Source: Thalassotalea mangrovi
GTDB taxonomy: Bacteria; Pseudomonadota; Gammaproteobacteria; Enterobacterales; Alteromonadaceae
DNA length: 64,000 bases
NCBI RefSeq assembly: GCF_005116735.1
Contig: NZ_SWDB01000003.1
Span: 1 to 64,000 of the forward strand
Direction: 5' to 3'
Made by a program: the position numbers and the translations under genes. Positions 8,977 to 18,900 of this stretch are shown piece by piece (the stretch's first letter is position 1; each line of letters opens with the position of its first letter). The notes below the pieces were generated by a model. It saw only the letters and a list, made by a program, of their open reading frames with translations. It did no database searches and was not told the DNA's origin.

Positions 8977-10059
8977 ATGAATGCATCGAACCTAAACTAT
9001 AAAGATATTTTGACAGTACCTTTGATCACTCTGACACTTGCAGGTTGCAGTAGTGAAAGTGGCAGTGATGAACCTTCGGTAAATACTGAGGCACCGATAT
9101 TTCCCAGCCAAGTAACGGCTAGAAGTCCCCACTGGCAGCTGTTGTGGCAGGACGAATTTGACGGTGCCATTATAGATAGCCGTAACTGGCAGTTTGAACA
9201 AAATTGCTGGGGTGGGGGTAACAATGAGCAGCAGTGTTATACCAACCGGGCAGAGAATGCGTTTGTAGAAGCAGGTTTTTTACATATCGTTGCGCGCAAA
9301 GAGTCCTTCACCGGACCTGCTGAAAAAGACGATTCTGACAACTATTTGACGGCCGGTACCAAGACCTTGCCTTTTACTTCAGCCAGACTGCGTAGCAAAG
9401 GTTTACAAGACTGGCGTTATGGCCGGGTTGAAGTCCGGGCAAAACTACCACAGGGGCAGGGAACCTGGCCGGCAATCTGGATGTTACCGACAGGCAATGT
9501 TTACGGTAGCTGGGCGGCATCCGGCGAAATCGATATCATGGAAGCGGTAAACCTTGGCACTCAAAGTGATGCCGTATGGGCAAAACCCGGAGATCTGGAA
9601 AAACGCATACACGGTACTCTACACTATGGCGGAATCTCACCGGACAATGTTTATAACGGCCGGGAATTTGTCTTAAATAACGCTAGCCCCTGGGAAACAT
9701 TTCACACCTATGCGATTGAATGGCAAGAAGGGGAAATCCGCTGGTATATGGACGATGTCCATTATGCAACTCAGACCCGGGATAGCTGGTATAGCCAACC
9801 AAGCAATGAAAATGGTGATAATACCGAAGCTCAGGGTAGCGCGCCGTTTGATCAGGAATTTCACTTGTTACTGAATCTGGCGATTGGAGGGGATTGGGCT
9901 GCTAACACTAATGAAAAAGGTATCGCTGAAGATTTAACCGAGGCCCGGCTGATTGTCGATTTTGTTCGCGTATATCAATGCTCGGTCGATAAACAATCAG
10001 GGCGGGGTTGTGAGGCAATTTCAGAGCAGGCGCCAATCGTAACAACGCCAACATCTTAA
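8977..10059 (+). CDS. GH16 endo-beta-1,3-glucanase (laminarinase) lipoprotein
   Basis: A 360-residue protein with a lipoprotein signal ending in LTLAGCSS, a short Ser/Glu linker and one GH16 beta-jelly-roll domain (about residues 45-335). The catalytic E-x-D-x-x-E motif is GEIDIMEAV, giving nucleophile Glu184 and acid/base Glu189. The methionine insertion after the Asp is typical of laminarinases. ATG 8977 has AGGGA at good spacing; the in-frame TTG at 8926 lies inside the terminator hairpin and is rejected. It should make the first internal cuts in laminarin at the cell surface and feed the TonB receptor and the GH3 enzyme. Confidence 0.93.
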   Translation: MNASNLNYKDILTVPLITLTLAGCSSESGSDEPSVNTEAPIFPSQVTARSPHWQLLWQDEFDGAIIDSRNWQFEQNCWGGGNNEQQCYTNRAENAFVEAGFLHIVARKESFTGPAEKDDSDNYLTAGTKTLPFTSARLRSKGLQDWRYGRVEVRAKLPQGQGTWPAIWMLPTGNVYGSWAASGEIDIMEAVNLGTQSDAVWAKPGDLEKRIHGTLHYGGISPDNVYNGREFVLNNASPWETFHTYAIEWQEGEIRWYMDDVHYATQTRDSWYSQPSNENGDNTEAQGSAPFDQEFHLLLNLAIGGDWAANTNEKGIAEDLTEARLIVDFVRVYQCSVDKQSGRGCEAISEQAPIVTTPTS

Positions 10060-10107
10060 CCTTTTCCCAACACTTGCTGTTCAGCGGTTAACCACTGGCA
10101 GCAATCT

Positions 10108-10815
10108 TTATACGAATTCTACAAACAGGTTGCAGGTGAGTCTTCCAGTTTGTGGATTCGCGTCAATATCCCTGTCGATATCGACGATCGTAGAATGTAA
10201 TAAATTTCCCGGATAAATTACTAACCGATTCGGCTTGTATTCGAGGCGTTGATATAACTCGTACTGGTCATTGCTCGCGGTAATGTACTGACTTTCTGGC
10301 TCACCAAATTGATGTAAATGTTGTTGCCGATAGTTTTGGTAGGTCTGGAAACGGTTTTGATGGATACGTTCGAACCCACTGGATTTGTGACGAAACAGGC
10401 CTGTATCGCCATGAACACCGTTATTTAAGTAAATCAATACCGCGAAATAAAAGGGACGTTCAGTATCAAAATGTGGCATTCGCTGCAGAAGTTGCAGGTT
10501 TTCCTGCTCAGTACTTAACAGTGACAGGTAAGCATCCATAGGTTTTAATCTAAGCGTTCTAGGCACCTGATAAACCTTGTATATACCTTGATATACCGCC
10601 TGTAACAGCGGCACATAATACTCGGGCGGAATTTTCGCCCGAACCCCGGGGTATAACGAAAATTTATCTGGTTCAAAGCTGATTTGCTGAGCAAGCTCCT
10701 CCAATGCGGTCGATGATGAAAGAAAATCATCGATAATAATCACCGGGGTCTGCTCATTACCTACCCGAATCACCTCTGGCGTAAAATCAGCATTGATGTC
10801 GGCTATCGGTTGCAT
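10108..10815 (-). CDS. DUF6445-type, 2-oxoglutarate/iron oxygenase-like protein
   Basis: A 235-residue protein, last gene of the minus-strand halogenase unit. An oxygenase-like metal site is suggested by MPHFDTE (H-x-D, about residue 118) and the later LLHSTIV histidine near residue 208, with GDTGLFRHKSSG between them. This arrangement matches what I remember of DUF6445 proteins, which often accompany these halogenases. The start is 41 bp from the preceding halogenase stop. The substrate is unknown; hydroxylation of a protein or small molecule is a guess from fold resemblance. Confidence 0.7.
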   Translation of the reverse strand: MQPIADINADFTPEVIRVGNEQTPVIIIDDFLSSSTALEELAQQISFEPDKFSLYPGVRAKIPPEYYVPLLQAVYQGIYKVYQVPRTLRLKPMDAYLSLLSTEQENLQLLQRMPHFDTERPFYFAVLIYLNNGVHGDTGLFRHKSSGFERIHQNRFQTYQNYRQQHLHQFGEPESQYITASNDQYELYQRLEYKPNRLVIYPGNLLHSTIVDIDRDIDANPQTGRLTCNLFVEFV

Positions 10816-10855
10816 TTATCGTTATCCATCAGAGAGTCGCGTATCTGTTGCTCAG

Positions 10856-12346
10856 TTAACTATTTGCTGCCCGACAATAGTGCTGGATGAAATCATTGTG
10901 ATCTGGCCAGCTATCGACCTTCTTGCGAACCCCATTTTTTATCTTGTTGAGAAACGCTTCCAGTTCCTTATCGCCCATCATGTCGACAATTGGGTGATAC
11001 TGTTCTGGCATCAATCCCTGACCTAGCATCACTTGCACCCAGGATGATTCACCAAATAAATCATCTTGTTTTTTGAAATTGCGACCTGACTCTTTAAATA
11101 GCTTCATTCGGTGTTGCAAAGACTCTGGAATATCCATGTTTGCACAATAACGCCAGAATGGGGTGTCACGGCGATCCGTCAGATGGTAATGGAGGATAAT
11201 GAAATCGCGAATATTGTTAGCCTCTTCGCGGGTTTGAGCATTGTACTCATCCACATCTGACTGCTGAATGCCATGGTGAGGGAACAATTGCATCAGGCGC
11301 ACAATGGCTTTCTGGAAAAGGTGGATACCGGTTGATTCCAGCGGCTCGATAAAACCGGATGCAAGACCCACGGCAATACAGTTCTTTTTCCAGTGAGTGC
11401 GACGGGCACCAGTTTTGTATTTTATGACTCTTGGCTCATTCAATAATTCGCCATCAATGTTATCAAGCAGGGTTTGCTTGGCCTCTTCATCACTCATGTA
11501 TTTACTGCAGAAAACCAATCCATTACCGGTACGGCTTTGCAACGGGATGCGCCACTGCCAACCTGCATCGCGGGCGATAGAGCGGGTATATGGAACTGGA
11601 CGTTCTGTGGATTTGGTCTGCACGGCAATCGCACTATCACAAGGCAGATAATGACTCCAGTCGTCGTAGCCACTATGCAAGGCCTGCTCGATAAGCAGTC
11701 CCCGAAAACCGGTGCAGTCGAGATACAAATCACCTTCTACGGTTTTACCATTGGCCAGATGTAATTTTTCGATGTATCCGTTATCGGAATTCAGCACTAC
11801 TTTCTGAATTTTTCCTTCAACTCGCTGGCAACCATGTTGCTCAGCGATATTGCGCAAGAATTTGGCGTACAGGCCGGCGTCCAGGTGATAAGCATGATTA
11901 AGATCCTGGTTTGCCATCACCGCGAACTTGCCTTCTCTGGAAGCTAGATGCTCTGGACAATAATCGCCGATGTCACCAACTAAGCCTTTTTGCAGGCCTT
12001 TTAACCAAAAGTGATGGAAACCGCAGGCCCAGCAATCCTGGCCTAGAAAACCAAATGAGTGGACATAGTCCTTGTTAACATCGCGCCAGTTTTCAAAGGA
12101 GATACCAAGCTTGAAGGTGGCATTGGTAGCCGCCATCACTTCCGCTTCATTGATGCCGAGCATACGATGGAATATATGCAGGGTTGGGATCGTGGCTTCG
12201 CCAACGCCAACGGTTGGGATCTCATCGGACTCCACAAGAGTGACTGAAATGGTTTTACCAAGTAGTTTGGTTAATGCAGCAGCTGCCATCCAGCCGGCGG
12301 TGCCACCACCGGCAATAACCACATTTTGAATTTTTTTATCTGTCAT
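10856..12346 (-). CDS. flavin-dependent tryptophan-halogenase-family protein B
   Basis: A 496-residue FAD-dependent protein. The dinucleotide-binding GGGTAGWMAAAAL is at residues 13-25. The catalytic lysine of the family corresponds to Lys79 (ATFKLGISF), the signature WQWRIP is at 263-268, and the active-site Glu is in GFIEPLES (about 337). All hallmarks of a working halogenase are therefore present; free tryptophan need not be the substrate. Relatives beside TonB receptors, such as BrvH, act on indole-type compounds. It overlaps the preceding cupin gene by 4 bp (ATGA), implying coupling. A flavin reductase partner is not seen nearby. Confidence 0.88.
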   Translation of the reverse strand: MTDKKIQNVVIAGGGTAGWMAAAALTKLLGKTISVTLVESDEIPTVGVGEATIPTLHIFHRMLGINEAEVMAATNATFKLGISFENWRDVNKDYVHSFGFLGQDCWACGFHHFWLKGLQKGLVGDIGDYCPEHLASREGKFAVMANQDLNHAYHLDAGLYAKFLRNIAEQHGCQRVEGKIQKVVLNSDNGYIEKLHLANGKTVEGDLYLDCTGFRGLLIEQALHSGYDDWSHYLPCDSAIAVQTKSTERPVPYTRSIARDAGWQWRIPLQSRTGNGLVFCSKYMSDEEAKQTLLDNIDGELLNEPRVIKYKTGARRTHWKKNCIAVGLASGFIEPLESTGIHLFQKAIVRLMQLFPHHGIQQSDVDEYNAQTREEANNIRDFIILHYHLTDRRDTPFWRYCANMDIPESLQHRMKLFKESGRNFKKQDDLFGESSWVQVMLGQGLMPEQYHPIVDMMGDKELEAFLNKIKNGVRKKVDSWPDHNDFIQHYCRAANS

Positions 12347-13359
12347 CTTTTCAGCTTCTCTATTAATTCTGCGCGGATTTTTCTTGCGGTTGATTCCTGC
12401 AACGGTAATTCTAACCGTTCATGTTTTTCGGTTGGGAAATGCTCTGGACCCACCTCATCGTGTTCAAAAATATAGTGATTGAACAGTTGCTGCCAGGCTT
12501 TTCGCTGTGCTTTTGGTAAGCTTCTTATCGAAAGAATTGCTAATAACAAGGCATTGTTGGGACGCCCCATAAACCCTGGACTATCTCGCCACCAATGAGT
12601 AACTAACATATTTACCGGATCAAGGGCTTCTACATGGTGCCACCACATGCTTGGTAAATATAACGCATCACCAGCGTCAAGTTCGGCTATCTGCGCGGCT
12701 TCAATGGCATCTGCAAACTTTGGATATTTTTGTAGATCCGGCGCTGCGAAATCGACCAGAGATATATCCTGGCCACCCGGAGCAAAATCCATTGGCCCCA
12801 CGTACAAATTATGAATTTGATCCGGTGGGAACAAGGTAAAGCGGCGTCTGCCGACTGCCGAAACGGCAATATTATGCGGAAAATCAAAATGAGCGGCAAT
12901 TCGGCTTTGATTACCAATCCAGATACTGGTTAGTGCCTGATGACCTTCTAAATCGATACTGTGTGCTTCTTTAAACCCCGGCAGAAAACGGGTTACTTCC
13001 GTTGAGCCCACATACATAGTGGGCGATTCAGAATCATCTGCATGGCTTAACAGTTTGTCGAGTACCGGATTTAAATCGATTTTCGAGGCGCGATAGTTAA
13101 AACCGTCAAAGGTATCGTTGTAAAACACCCGACCGTTAATCTCCGGATCTCCATAACAAGCTATCACCGGATTGCCGGTATAAAGTGTTCGCAGGTAATC
13201 GCAAGCATGGGCCGCTGACTGCATTCCCGCCTCTACCAACGGCCAGTGGCGGGCGGCGCCTTTTAAAATTAAAGGCTGTTCAGAGGCAAATACTGCCTCT
13301 GGGATATCATCCAGGGTGATACCTTTAATTTCTTTTACTTGCGAGTTGATATCCAACAT
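12343..13359 (-). CDS. cupin-like JmjC-domain protein
   Basis: A 338-residue protein of the cupin_8/JmjC type (FIH-like 2-oxoglutarate/Fe(II) oxygenases). The facial-triad H-x-D lies in AHFDFPHN (about residue 157) and the distal histidine in LPSMWWHHVEA (about 235). LVTHWWRDSPG near the C-terminal third is typical of the halogenase-associated group. Its stop overlaps the start of halogenase B, and it starts 12 bp after the SapC stop. It may hydroxylate a partner protein of the locus; this is inference. Confidence 0.82.
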   Translation of the reverse strand: MLDINSQVKEIKGITLDDIPEAVFASEQPLILKGAARHWPLVEAGMQSAAHACDYLRTLYTGNPVIACYGDPEINGRVFYNDTFDGFNYRASKIDLNPVLDKLLSHADDSESPTMYVGSTEVTRFLPGFKEAHSIDLEGHQALTSIWIGNQSRIAAHFDFPHNIAVSAVGRRRFTLFPPDQIHNLYVGPMDFAPGGQDISLVDFAAPDLQKYPKFADAIEAAQIAELDAGDALYLPSMWWHHVEALDPVNMLVTHWWRDSPGFMGRPNNALLLAILSIRSLPKAQRKAWQQLFNHYIFEHDEVGPEHFPTEKHERLELPLQESTARKIRAELIEKLKR

Positions 13360-13371
13360 AGTATTTGCTCG

Positions 13372-14112
13372 TTAAGCCGGTTGTGCCGCCGCTTCTAAGG
13401 CATTCTTCTTGTTTAACAAGGTACGAACATTGCTTTGCGAAGCCAATGCCATATATATCGCTTGTAAATAATTGTCCTTGTGCAAACGCTCAAGCTGTTC
13501 ATTGCTAAGGGCTGCCAGCTTGTCTTCATTAATGGTGTAAAAACCAATCATTTGATGTTTTTCACCGGTCTGTAACTGCACATCCAGGGTGAAAGGCTCT
13601 AACAATTCCATGTCAGTTAATGCCTGACAAAACTGGGTACCATCACTTACCCCAAAGTGCAGGGCTTCTAACATGTTGGCAACTTTATCCAAAAATTCAC
13701 TGTTGCCACCATAAGGCAAGAACAGAGGTTCACCTTCTTCGGTGCTGACGCGCGGATTATCCATATCCATGCTTAGCATACGCTGTTGTTTTTCTTCACC
13801 ATTTTCAGTGATGGTTTGCTGAGCAATTAAGAAAGGCTGGCGCATTACAGCCGCTGGAATGTAACTGGCGTGCCAGCCCTGGTCGTCTAAAAACAGGTTT
13901 TCCTGATGTTTAAAGCCGAATAGGGCAACCGGTAGGAACTGACCCGTTTCCGGATTCTTGCTGAAAAAGATTGGATAGTGGGCCTGTACCGCACGAAATT
14001 CCTGTGGAAAGGTTTGCGCGTACCAAATGTTATCGCCAAGCTCTGCACTGCGTTTGGTAATGATCTTTATGTCTTTATGTTCTTCGTTATTGACGATGAC
14101 GTGTTTAGCCAT
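13372..14112 (-). CDS. SapC-family protein
   Basis: A 246-residue protein that matches the SapC family named after a Campylobacter S-layer region protein. Visible hallmarks are the FRAVQAHYPIFFSK segment (about residues 38-51), FLDDQGWHASYIPAAVMRQP (about 74-93) and a conserved C-terminal helical region. There is no signal peptide and no membrane segment, so it appears cytoplasmic. It lies between halogenase A (49 bp upstream) and the cupin gene. SapC recurs next to halogenase-like proteins and TonB receptors in marine bacteria, but its biochemical role is not established. Confidence 0.85.
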   Translation of the reverse strand: MAKHVIVNNEEHKDIKIITKRSAELGDNIWYAQTFPQEFRAVQAHYPIFFSKNPETGQFLPVALFGFKHQENLFLDDQGWHASYIPAAVMRQPFLIAQQTITENGEEKQQRMLSMDMDNPRVSTEEGEPLFLPYGGNSEFLDKVANMLEALHFGVSDGTQFCQALTDMELLEPFTLDVQLQTGEKHQMIGFYTINEDKLAALSNEQLERLHKDNYLQAIYMALASQSNVRTLLNKKNALEAAAQPA

Positions 14113-14161
14113 GGTGTTCTCCCTTTTCCGGTTTTATAGACAATACGGTAGGCAGTGAGCG

Positions 14162-15715
14162 CTACACTTTGCTCAATCCGAATTGTCTTATCTTGTTTAG
14201 TAATTCCCGATTGGTCGGTAATGTTCGCAGTAAATGCTGCGTTTTCTTGTTGTTTTCATTAAAGTACTGTTGCACCGATTGCATCGGAACGTGGCGTTTT
14301 TGCAACCAGCTTAAATCGGTATCGAATCCCATCCCGTAGAGGACATACTGAAAGCTTGCTGCTGGAAATAATTCTTCTGTCCGTGAACTGTCGAACGTGA
14401 ATGGCGTCTGGTATTGCCATAGGGTCAACAACTCCTGAAGTGGTTCAGGAATCGAATGTTGAGCACGGTTATCTTGCCAATAAGGCTCGCTGCGTTTTGA
14501 TAGTACGTAATGTAATTTCAAAAATTCGATTATGCGTTGCCAGTGATGGCTGAAGCGTTGGTTAAACCGTTTCGCGGTGATATCCATAATCTGACGGTTG
14601 GCCGGAAGCTGTTCGGCTATCATTTTTGCCGATTGCTCAATGAGCGCCAGCGCAGATGCTTCAAGGGGTTCTATGAACCCTGCAGACATGCCAACGGCGA
14701 CGCAGTTTTGATGCCAGAAGGTTTTACGGTGTCCTGGTTTTATTGATATCTTGCGAATATCAAGGGTGTTGGCCTGATCGCCAATATCGGCACGGATATA
14801 ATCCCTTAATTGCTGCTCAGCCTGCTCGTCACTAATGTAATCGCTGGCATATACGTGGCCGACGCCCCGGCGAGAGGGAAGGCCTATATCCCAAATCCAG
14901 CCACTCGTTTGTGCCGTCGACAGGGTGTGCGAGGCAATTTCAGCATCAGGCGTTTGATACGATACGTGCACTGCAAGTGCTGAATCATTGAATAACACTG
15001 AAGATTGATCGATAAACTCAACGCCATAATAGCCGCCAAGTAACAAAGATTTGCTACCGGTACAGTCGATGAATAAATCGCCTTGGATATCGCCATGTTC
15101 TAGTGTCGATACACTGGCTATATCATTAGAATGAGGACAAGAGTTAATATCGGTTACATCGTCAAGAATATGCTTAACACCAAGCTCTTGGGTACAGTGT
15201 TGCTGCAAAAGTTTACTGAATTTTGCAGCATCCAAATGATAACCATAGTTGGCGTGGAACGCATATTCCGGCGTTGCGATTTGTTTCGGTGCCAGGTTGT
15301 TATCGCATAGTTGTCCCTGGCAAGTGACCGCATCGGCAAAGGATACTTTGTCACGATGAGGATACCAGTGTTGGGCGATATTGGTTTCGAAAAAACCGAC
15401 CGGTGGCGTAAATGGATGATAGTAGCTGTCACCACCACCATGCAGCCAATTACTAAACTTTGAGCCTTGCTTGAAACTGGCGTCGCATTCCGTTAAAAAC
15501 TGGGTTTCACTGATCCCCATTTTTTTCAGACTGGCACGCATAGATGGCCAGGTACCTTCACCGACACCGACGGTTGGTATATTGGCTGATTCAATAAGTA
15601 CTACTTCAATACTATTGGAATTTTTGGTTTCGTGTTCAGCGGCAATCAATCCGGCACTGAGCCATCCTGCGGAACCGCCGCCAACGATAATTATTCTTCT
15701 AACGGGTTGATTCAT
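14162..15715 (-). CDS. flavin-dependent tryptophan-halogenase-family protein A, altered signature
   Basis: A 517-residue relative of halogenase B. FAD-binding GGGSAGWLSAG is at residues 12-22, the catalytic lysine equivalent is Lys82 (ASFKQGSKF), and the active-site Glu is in GFIEPLEA. The W-x-W-x-I-P signature is changed to WIWDIG (273-278), losing the final proline. Start: ATG 15715 gives the FAD motif its usual position; the longer frame to TTG 15808 is unlikely. It is the first gene of the five-gene unit, 246 bp downstream of the TonB receptor stop on the same strand and beyond a terminator. It could be a halogenase or a monooxygenase-like derivative. Confidence 0.85.
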   Translation of the reverse strand: MNQPVRRIIIVGGGSAGWLSAGLIAAEHETKNSNSIEVVLIESANIPTVGVGEGTWPSMRASLKKMGISETQFLTECDASFKQGSKFSNWLHGGGDSYYHPFTPPVGFFETNIAQHWYPHRDKVSFADAVTCQGQLCDNNLAPKQIATPEYAFHANYGYHLDAAKFSKLLQQHCTQELGVKHILDDVTDINSCPHSNDIASVSTLEHGDIQGDLFIDCTGSKSLLLGGYYGVEFIDQSSVLFNDSALAVHVSYQTPDAEIASHTLSTAQTSGWIWDIGLPSRRGVGHVYASDYISDEQAEQQLRDYIRADIGDQANTLDIRKISIKPGHRKTFWHQNCVAVGMSAGFIEPLEASALALIEQSAKMIAEQLPANRQIMDITAKRFNQRFSHHWQRIIEFLKLHYVLSKRSEPYWQDNRAQHSIPEPLQELLTLWQYQTPFTFDSSRTEELFPAASFQYVLYGMGFDTDLSWLQKRHVPMQSVQQYFNENNKKTQHLLRTLPTNRELLNKIRQFGLSKV

Positions 15716-15906
15716 TCGGCTTTGAATTGTTGTAAAACTTTTATCTTTATTTAAGTCTACAAAGCACTTTTTTCGATGTTGTTTTTGATAGTGCAAATGT
15801 GACGACAACCCTTACTATATCTGGGTTTTCGTCATCTATCTACAGGAAATTTCGATATCTGAAAATTAATTTTCGGTCAATTTTTAACAAGCTGAAAATG
15901 CAAAAT

Positions 15907-15932
15907 AAAAAGCCGCACGAGGCGGCTTTTTT
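15907..15932 (-). terminator. Rho-independent terminator after the TonB receptor
   Basis: AAAAAGCCGC (15907-15916) and GCGGCTTTTT (15922-15931) form a perfect hairpin with a 5-nt loop and T-runs on both strands. It lies between the receptor stop at 15961 and the first halogenase gene, so it can cap receptor transcription and allow only leaky expression of the halogenase unit. Confidence 0.85.
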
Positions 15933-15960
15933 ATTACGTCTACGGGGAGTAAACGCTGGT

Positions 15961-18900
15961 TTAGAATACGTAGCGTGCACCTAAGCTGTAACGCGCACCT
16001 TGTTGATACACATTAAGTACCTGGTACTCAGAACGACCGTGCTTACGACGGTACTCGTTAGTAATGTTGATACCTTCTACGAAGATAGACAAACCTTCAA
16101 GATCCTGGAACGTGTAGCTTACGTTGAAGTCGAACTGCTCGTATTCTTCAACATATACAGGGTGAGCACCCGCGCCGTTACCAGTAGCTTCCAGGTAGTC
16201 ATCACGCCAGTTATAGGCTAAACGTGCTGAAATGCCGTATTTTTCATAGAAAAGTACAAAGTTAGCAGTATCAGAAATACCTTCCTGTACACCATCATTA
16301 GTATCACCAACCACAGCAGTGTTGTCGTAAGGAGGGTTTACTAGGATGCGGTTGTTGTACTCATCACCGGCATCAACAACGGTGAAGTTAGCAAACGCAC
16401 CGAAACCGGTATCCCAGAATACGTGCTGAATTGCGAATTCCCAACCATCGAAGGTGTTTTCAAAATCACTGTTACCCGGGGTTGTAGTATTAAAGCTCAA
16501 CAGATCATCGCCAGGGACACCTTCAATGACTATTTGTCCACCTTCCATGTAAACTTCTGGGTTGTCGCTAAAGTTATCGAAGATATATTGACGAATTGCC
16601 GCATCATCACCAGCACCGGCAGCGCGGGCAGCGTCTACTTTAGGACCATTACGCGGGTCGTAAATGCCGAATAGCTCAGCTGTTCCACGATCCTGTCCTA
16701 TCCAGTTTTTCACATCTTTCTGGAACCAGCCTAAAGCAACATAGCTGGACTCATCGTAGTACCATTCTGCTGATAAATCGTAGTTGGTTGACTCTAGAGG
16801 TAGGAGACCCGGGTTACCGGAATTACCGTCGGCACCAGCGGCGCTATAAAGCGTGGCAACAGTAGTACCACCTTGTAATTGCGAGTAATCAGCACGACCG
16901 ATAGTTTCACTATAAGCAGCACGTAAGATAATGTCGTCTGTTACTTCAATATTAAAGTTAAAGTTCGGAAGTAAATGATCGTAATCACCTTCCTGACTTA
17001 GGAATATCTGGCTATTACCTTCAGGCTGAGCAAAAACGGTTTCATTCGAACCGATCCATCTAGCTGTCGCACCAGTGTAATCCAGTACCGCAGATTCCGC
17101 GAAGATTTCCGTTTCTTCGTAACGAAGACCGATGTGCACGTCAAACGGCATGTCGCCAATTTCACCGTCATAGTTCCACTGTACATAGTAAGACGTGATT
17201 TCTTCTTCAACGAAGCGGTTGGTATCACGGGCATAATTGGTTGAAGGGCAGTACAAAGTGCCACAGTCACCTGCAAGGGCAGGGTCTACCATCATTGCGT
17301 AGTTGTCACGCGCATATTGAAGGACTGACTCAAAGTCCCACATAAATAGGCTGTCAACAATTTCAAACTCATCCGCAGACATAGTAGGGTGGTTTTCGAA
17401 ATTGCCGCCACTGACGTCATCGAACTTATCCTGAATGCTTTGCTCAGGGAAGAATTCTGCAGGAATATCGCCGGCATTACCAACACCACCCCACTCATCA
17501 CGCTGTACCTGAACCGCTAAGTTAGTCTTATTAGCGGTCATCATGTTGATACCAAAATCAATGCTACCAAACTCGTCTAGCTCGTAGGTACCGCTTAATT
17601 GCGCCTGATCGATTTCAGAACGGTTGTCATCATTTCGGAAGAAACCACCGGTTAATTGCATATCTGCAGGGGTAATACCCGCTGAGCCGCGAACCGCTAA
17701 TGTTGGAATGGTACCAGTAAAGTCGGTGGCTGAAGCTTCACGAATGAATGCTGCAGTCGACAATACGTTTGAGCTACCATATGGGCTGTTTGGCGTTTCT
17801 TCGGCTTCAGAGGAGTGATAATCAAACTCAAGGCTTAGATTATCATTTACCTGCCAAGATAGATTAAGACCAATAGAGTTGGATTCTGCTTTTGTTCCAG
17901 AAACACTTGCGCCCATTGAGAAATCCTGAATTGCATCACCATAATCTTCTGAGTAGTAAAGAGGTGAGAACACACCAGGTTCAGCTTCGGTCCAAACGTT
18001 TTCTGAAGGGAAGAACTGATACCAGGCCGATACATCGTTAAACTGACGATCGATTTCGTTAGTCATGTGAGTGTAATCAACGGTAGCTACGAAATCTTCA
18101 GTGATTTCATATTGTAATACTAACTGACCATTAATACGGGTACGTTGTTGTTCTTCAAAACGGTACGCGGTTGTTTGTGGAACCGAGTAGATATTGCTGT
18201 CATCGAGAGTAGGTGATGGGCGATCGATTTGGTTTTCATAAGGAACCCCACCCCAATCCGCGTTACTGCCACTCCAGTCCTGGTTAATTCTTGCAGGGAA
18301 TGAACGCCAGCCGGTACCAACTTCAGCTTGCTGGCTACCACTTTCACGCTCGGCGTAACTACCAGAAATTGAAATACCAAATTTATCGTCCATGAAAGTG
18401 TTTGAGTACAAACCTGATAATTCAGGAGTTACGCCACCTTCCAGGGTTGAACTATCATCCATTGCTTTTACACCAACGGTTGCTTTCAGACCCGGTGTGT
18501 TAAGAGGACGATGAGTAAGGATGTTAATGGTTGCACCGATACCACCTGTTGCGATGGTTGCATCGCTGGATTTATAAATCTCTGCACCAGTAACCAGCTC
18601 AGATGCGATGTTATCAAAATCAAACGAACGTCCACCGGTAGAAGTTGGCATCTGACGACCGTTTAATAAAACAAGGTTACGGTCAGGACCAAAACCACGA
18701 ACCGTTACCCGGCTACCTTCACCGTTATCGCGGTCGATAGCGACACCGGTAATACGTTGCAAAGATTCTGCAAGGTTAGTATCTGGAAATTTACCGATAT
18801 CTTCGGCATTGATGGCTTCAACGATACCTTTCGCGCTGCGTTTGATATCCATTGATTTCGTTAAACTGCCGCGAATACCAGTAACTTCAATAACTTCGAC

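Noticed and set aside
15716..15808. N-terminal extension of halogenase A to TTG 15808
   Set aside because: It would put 31 residues before the FAD motif, which normally lies at the very start, and has no ribosome binding site.
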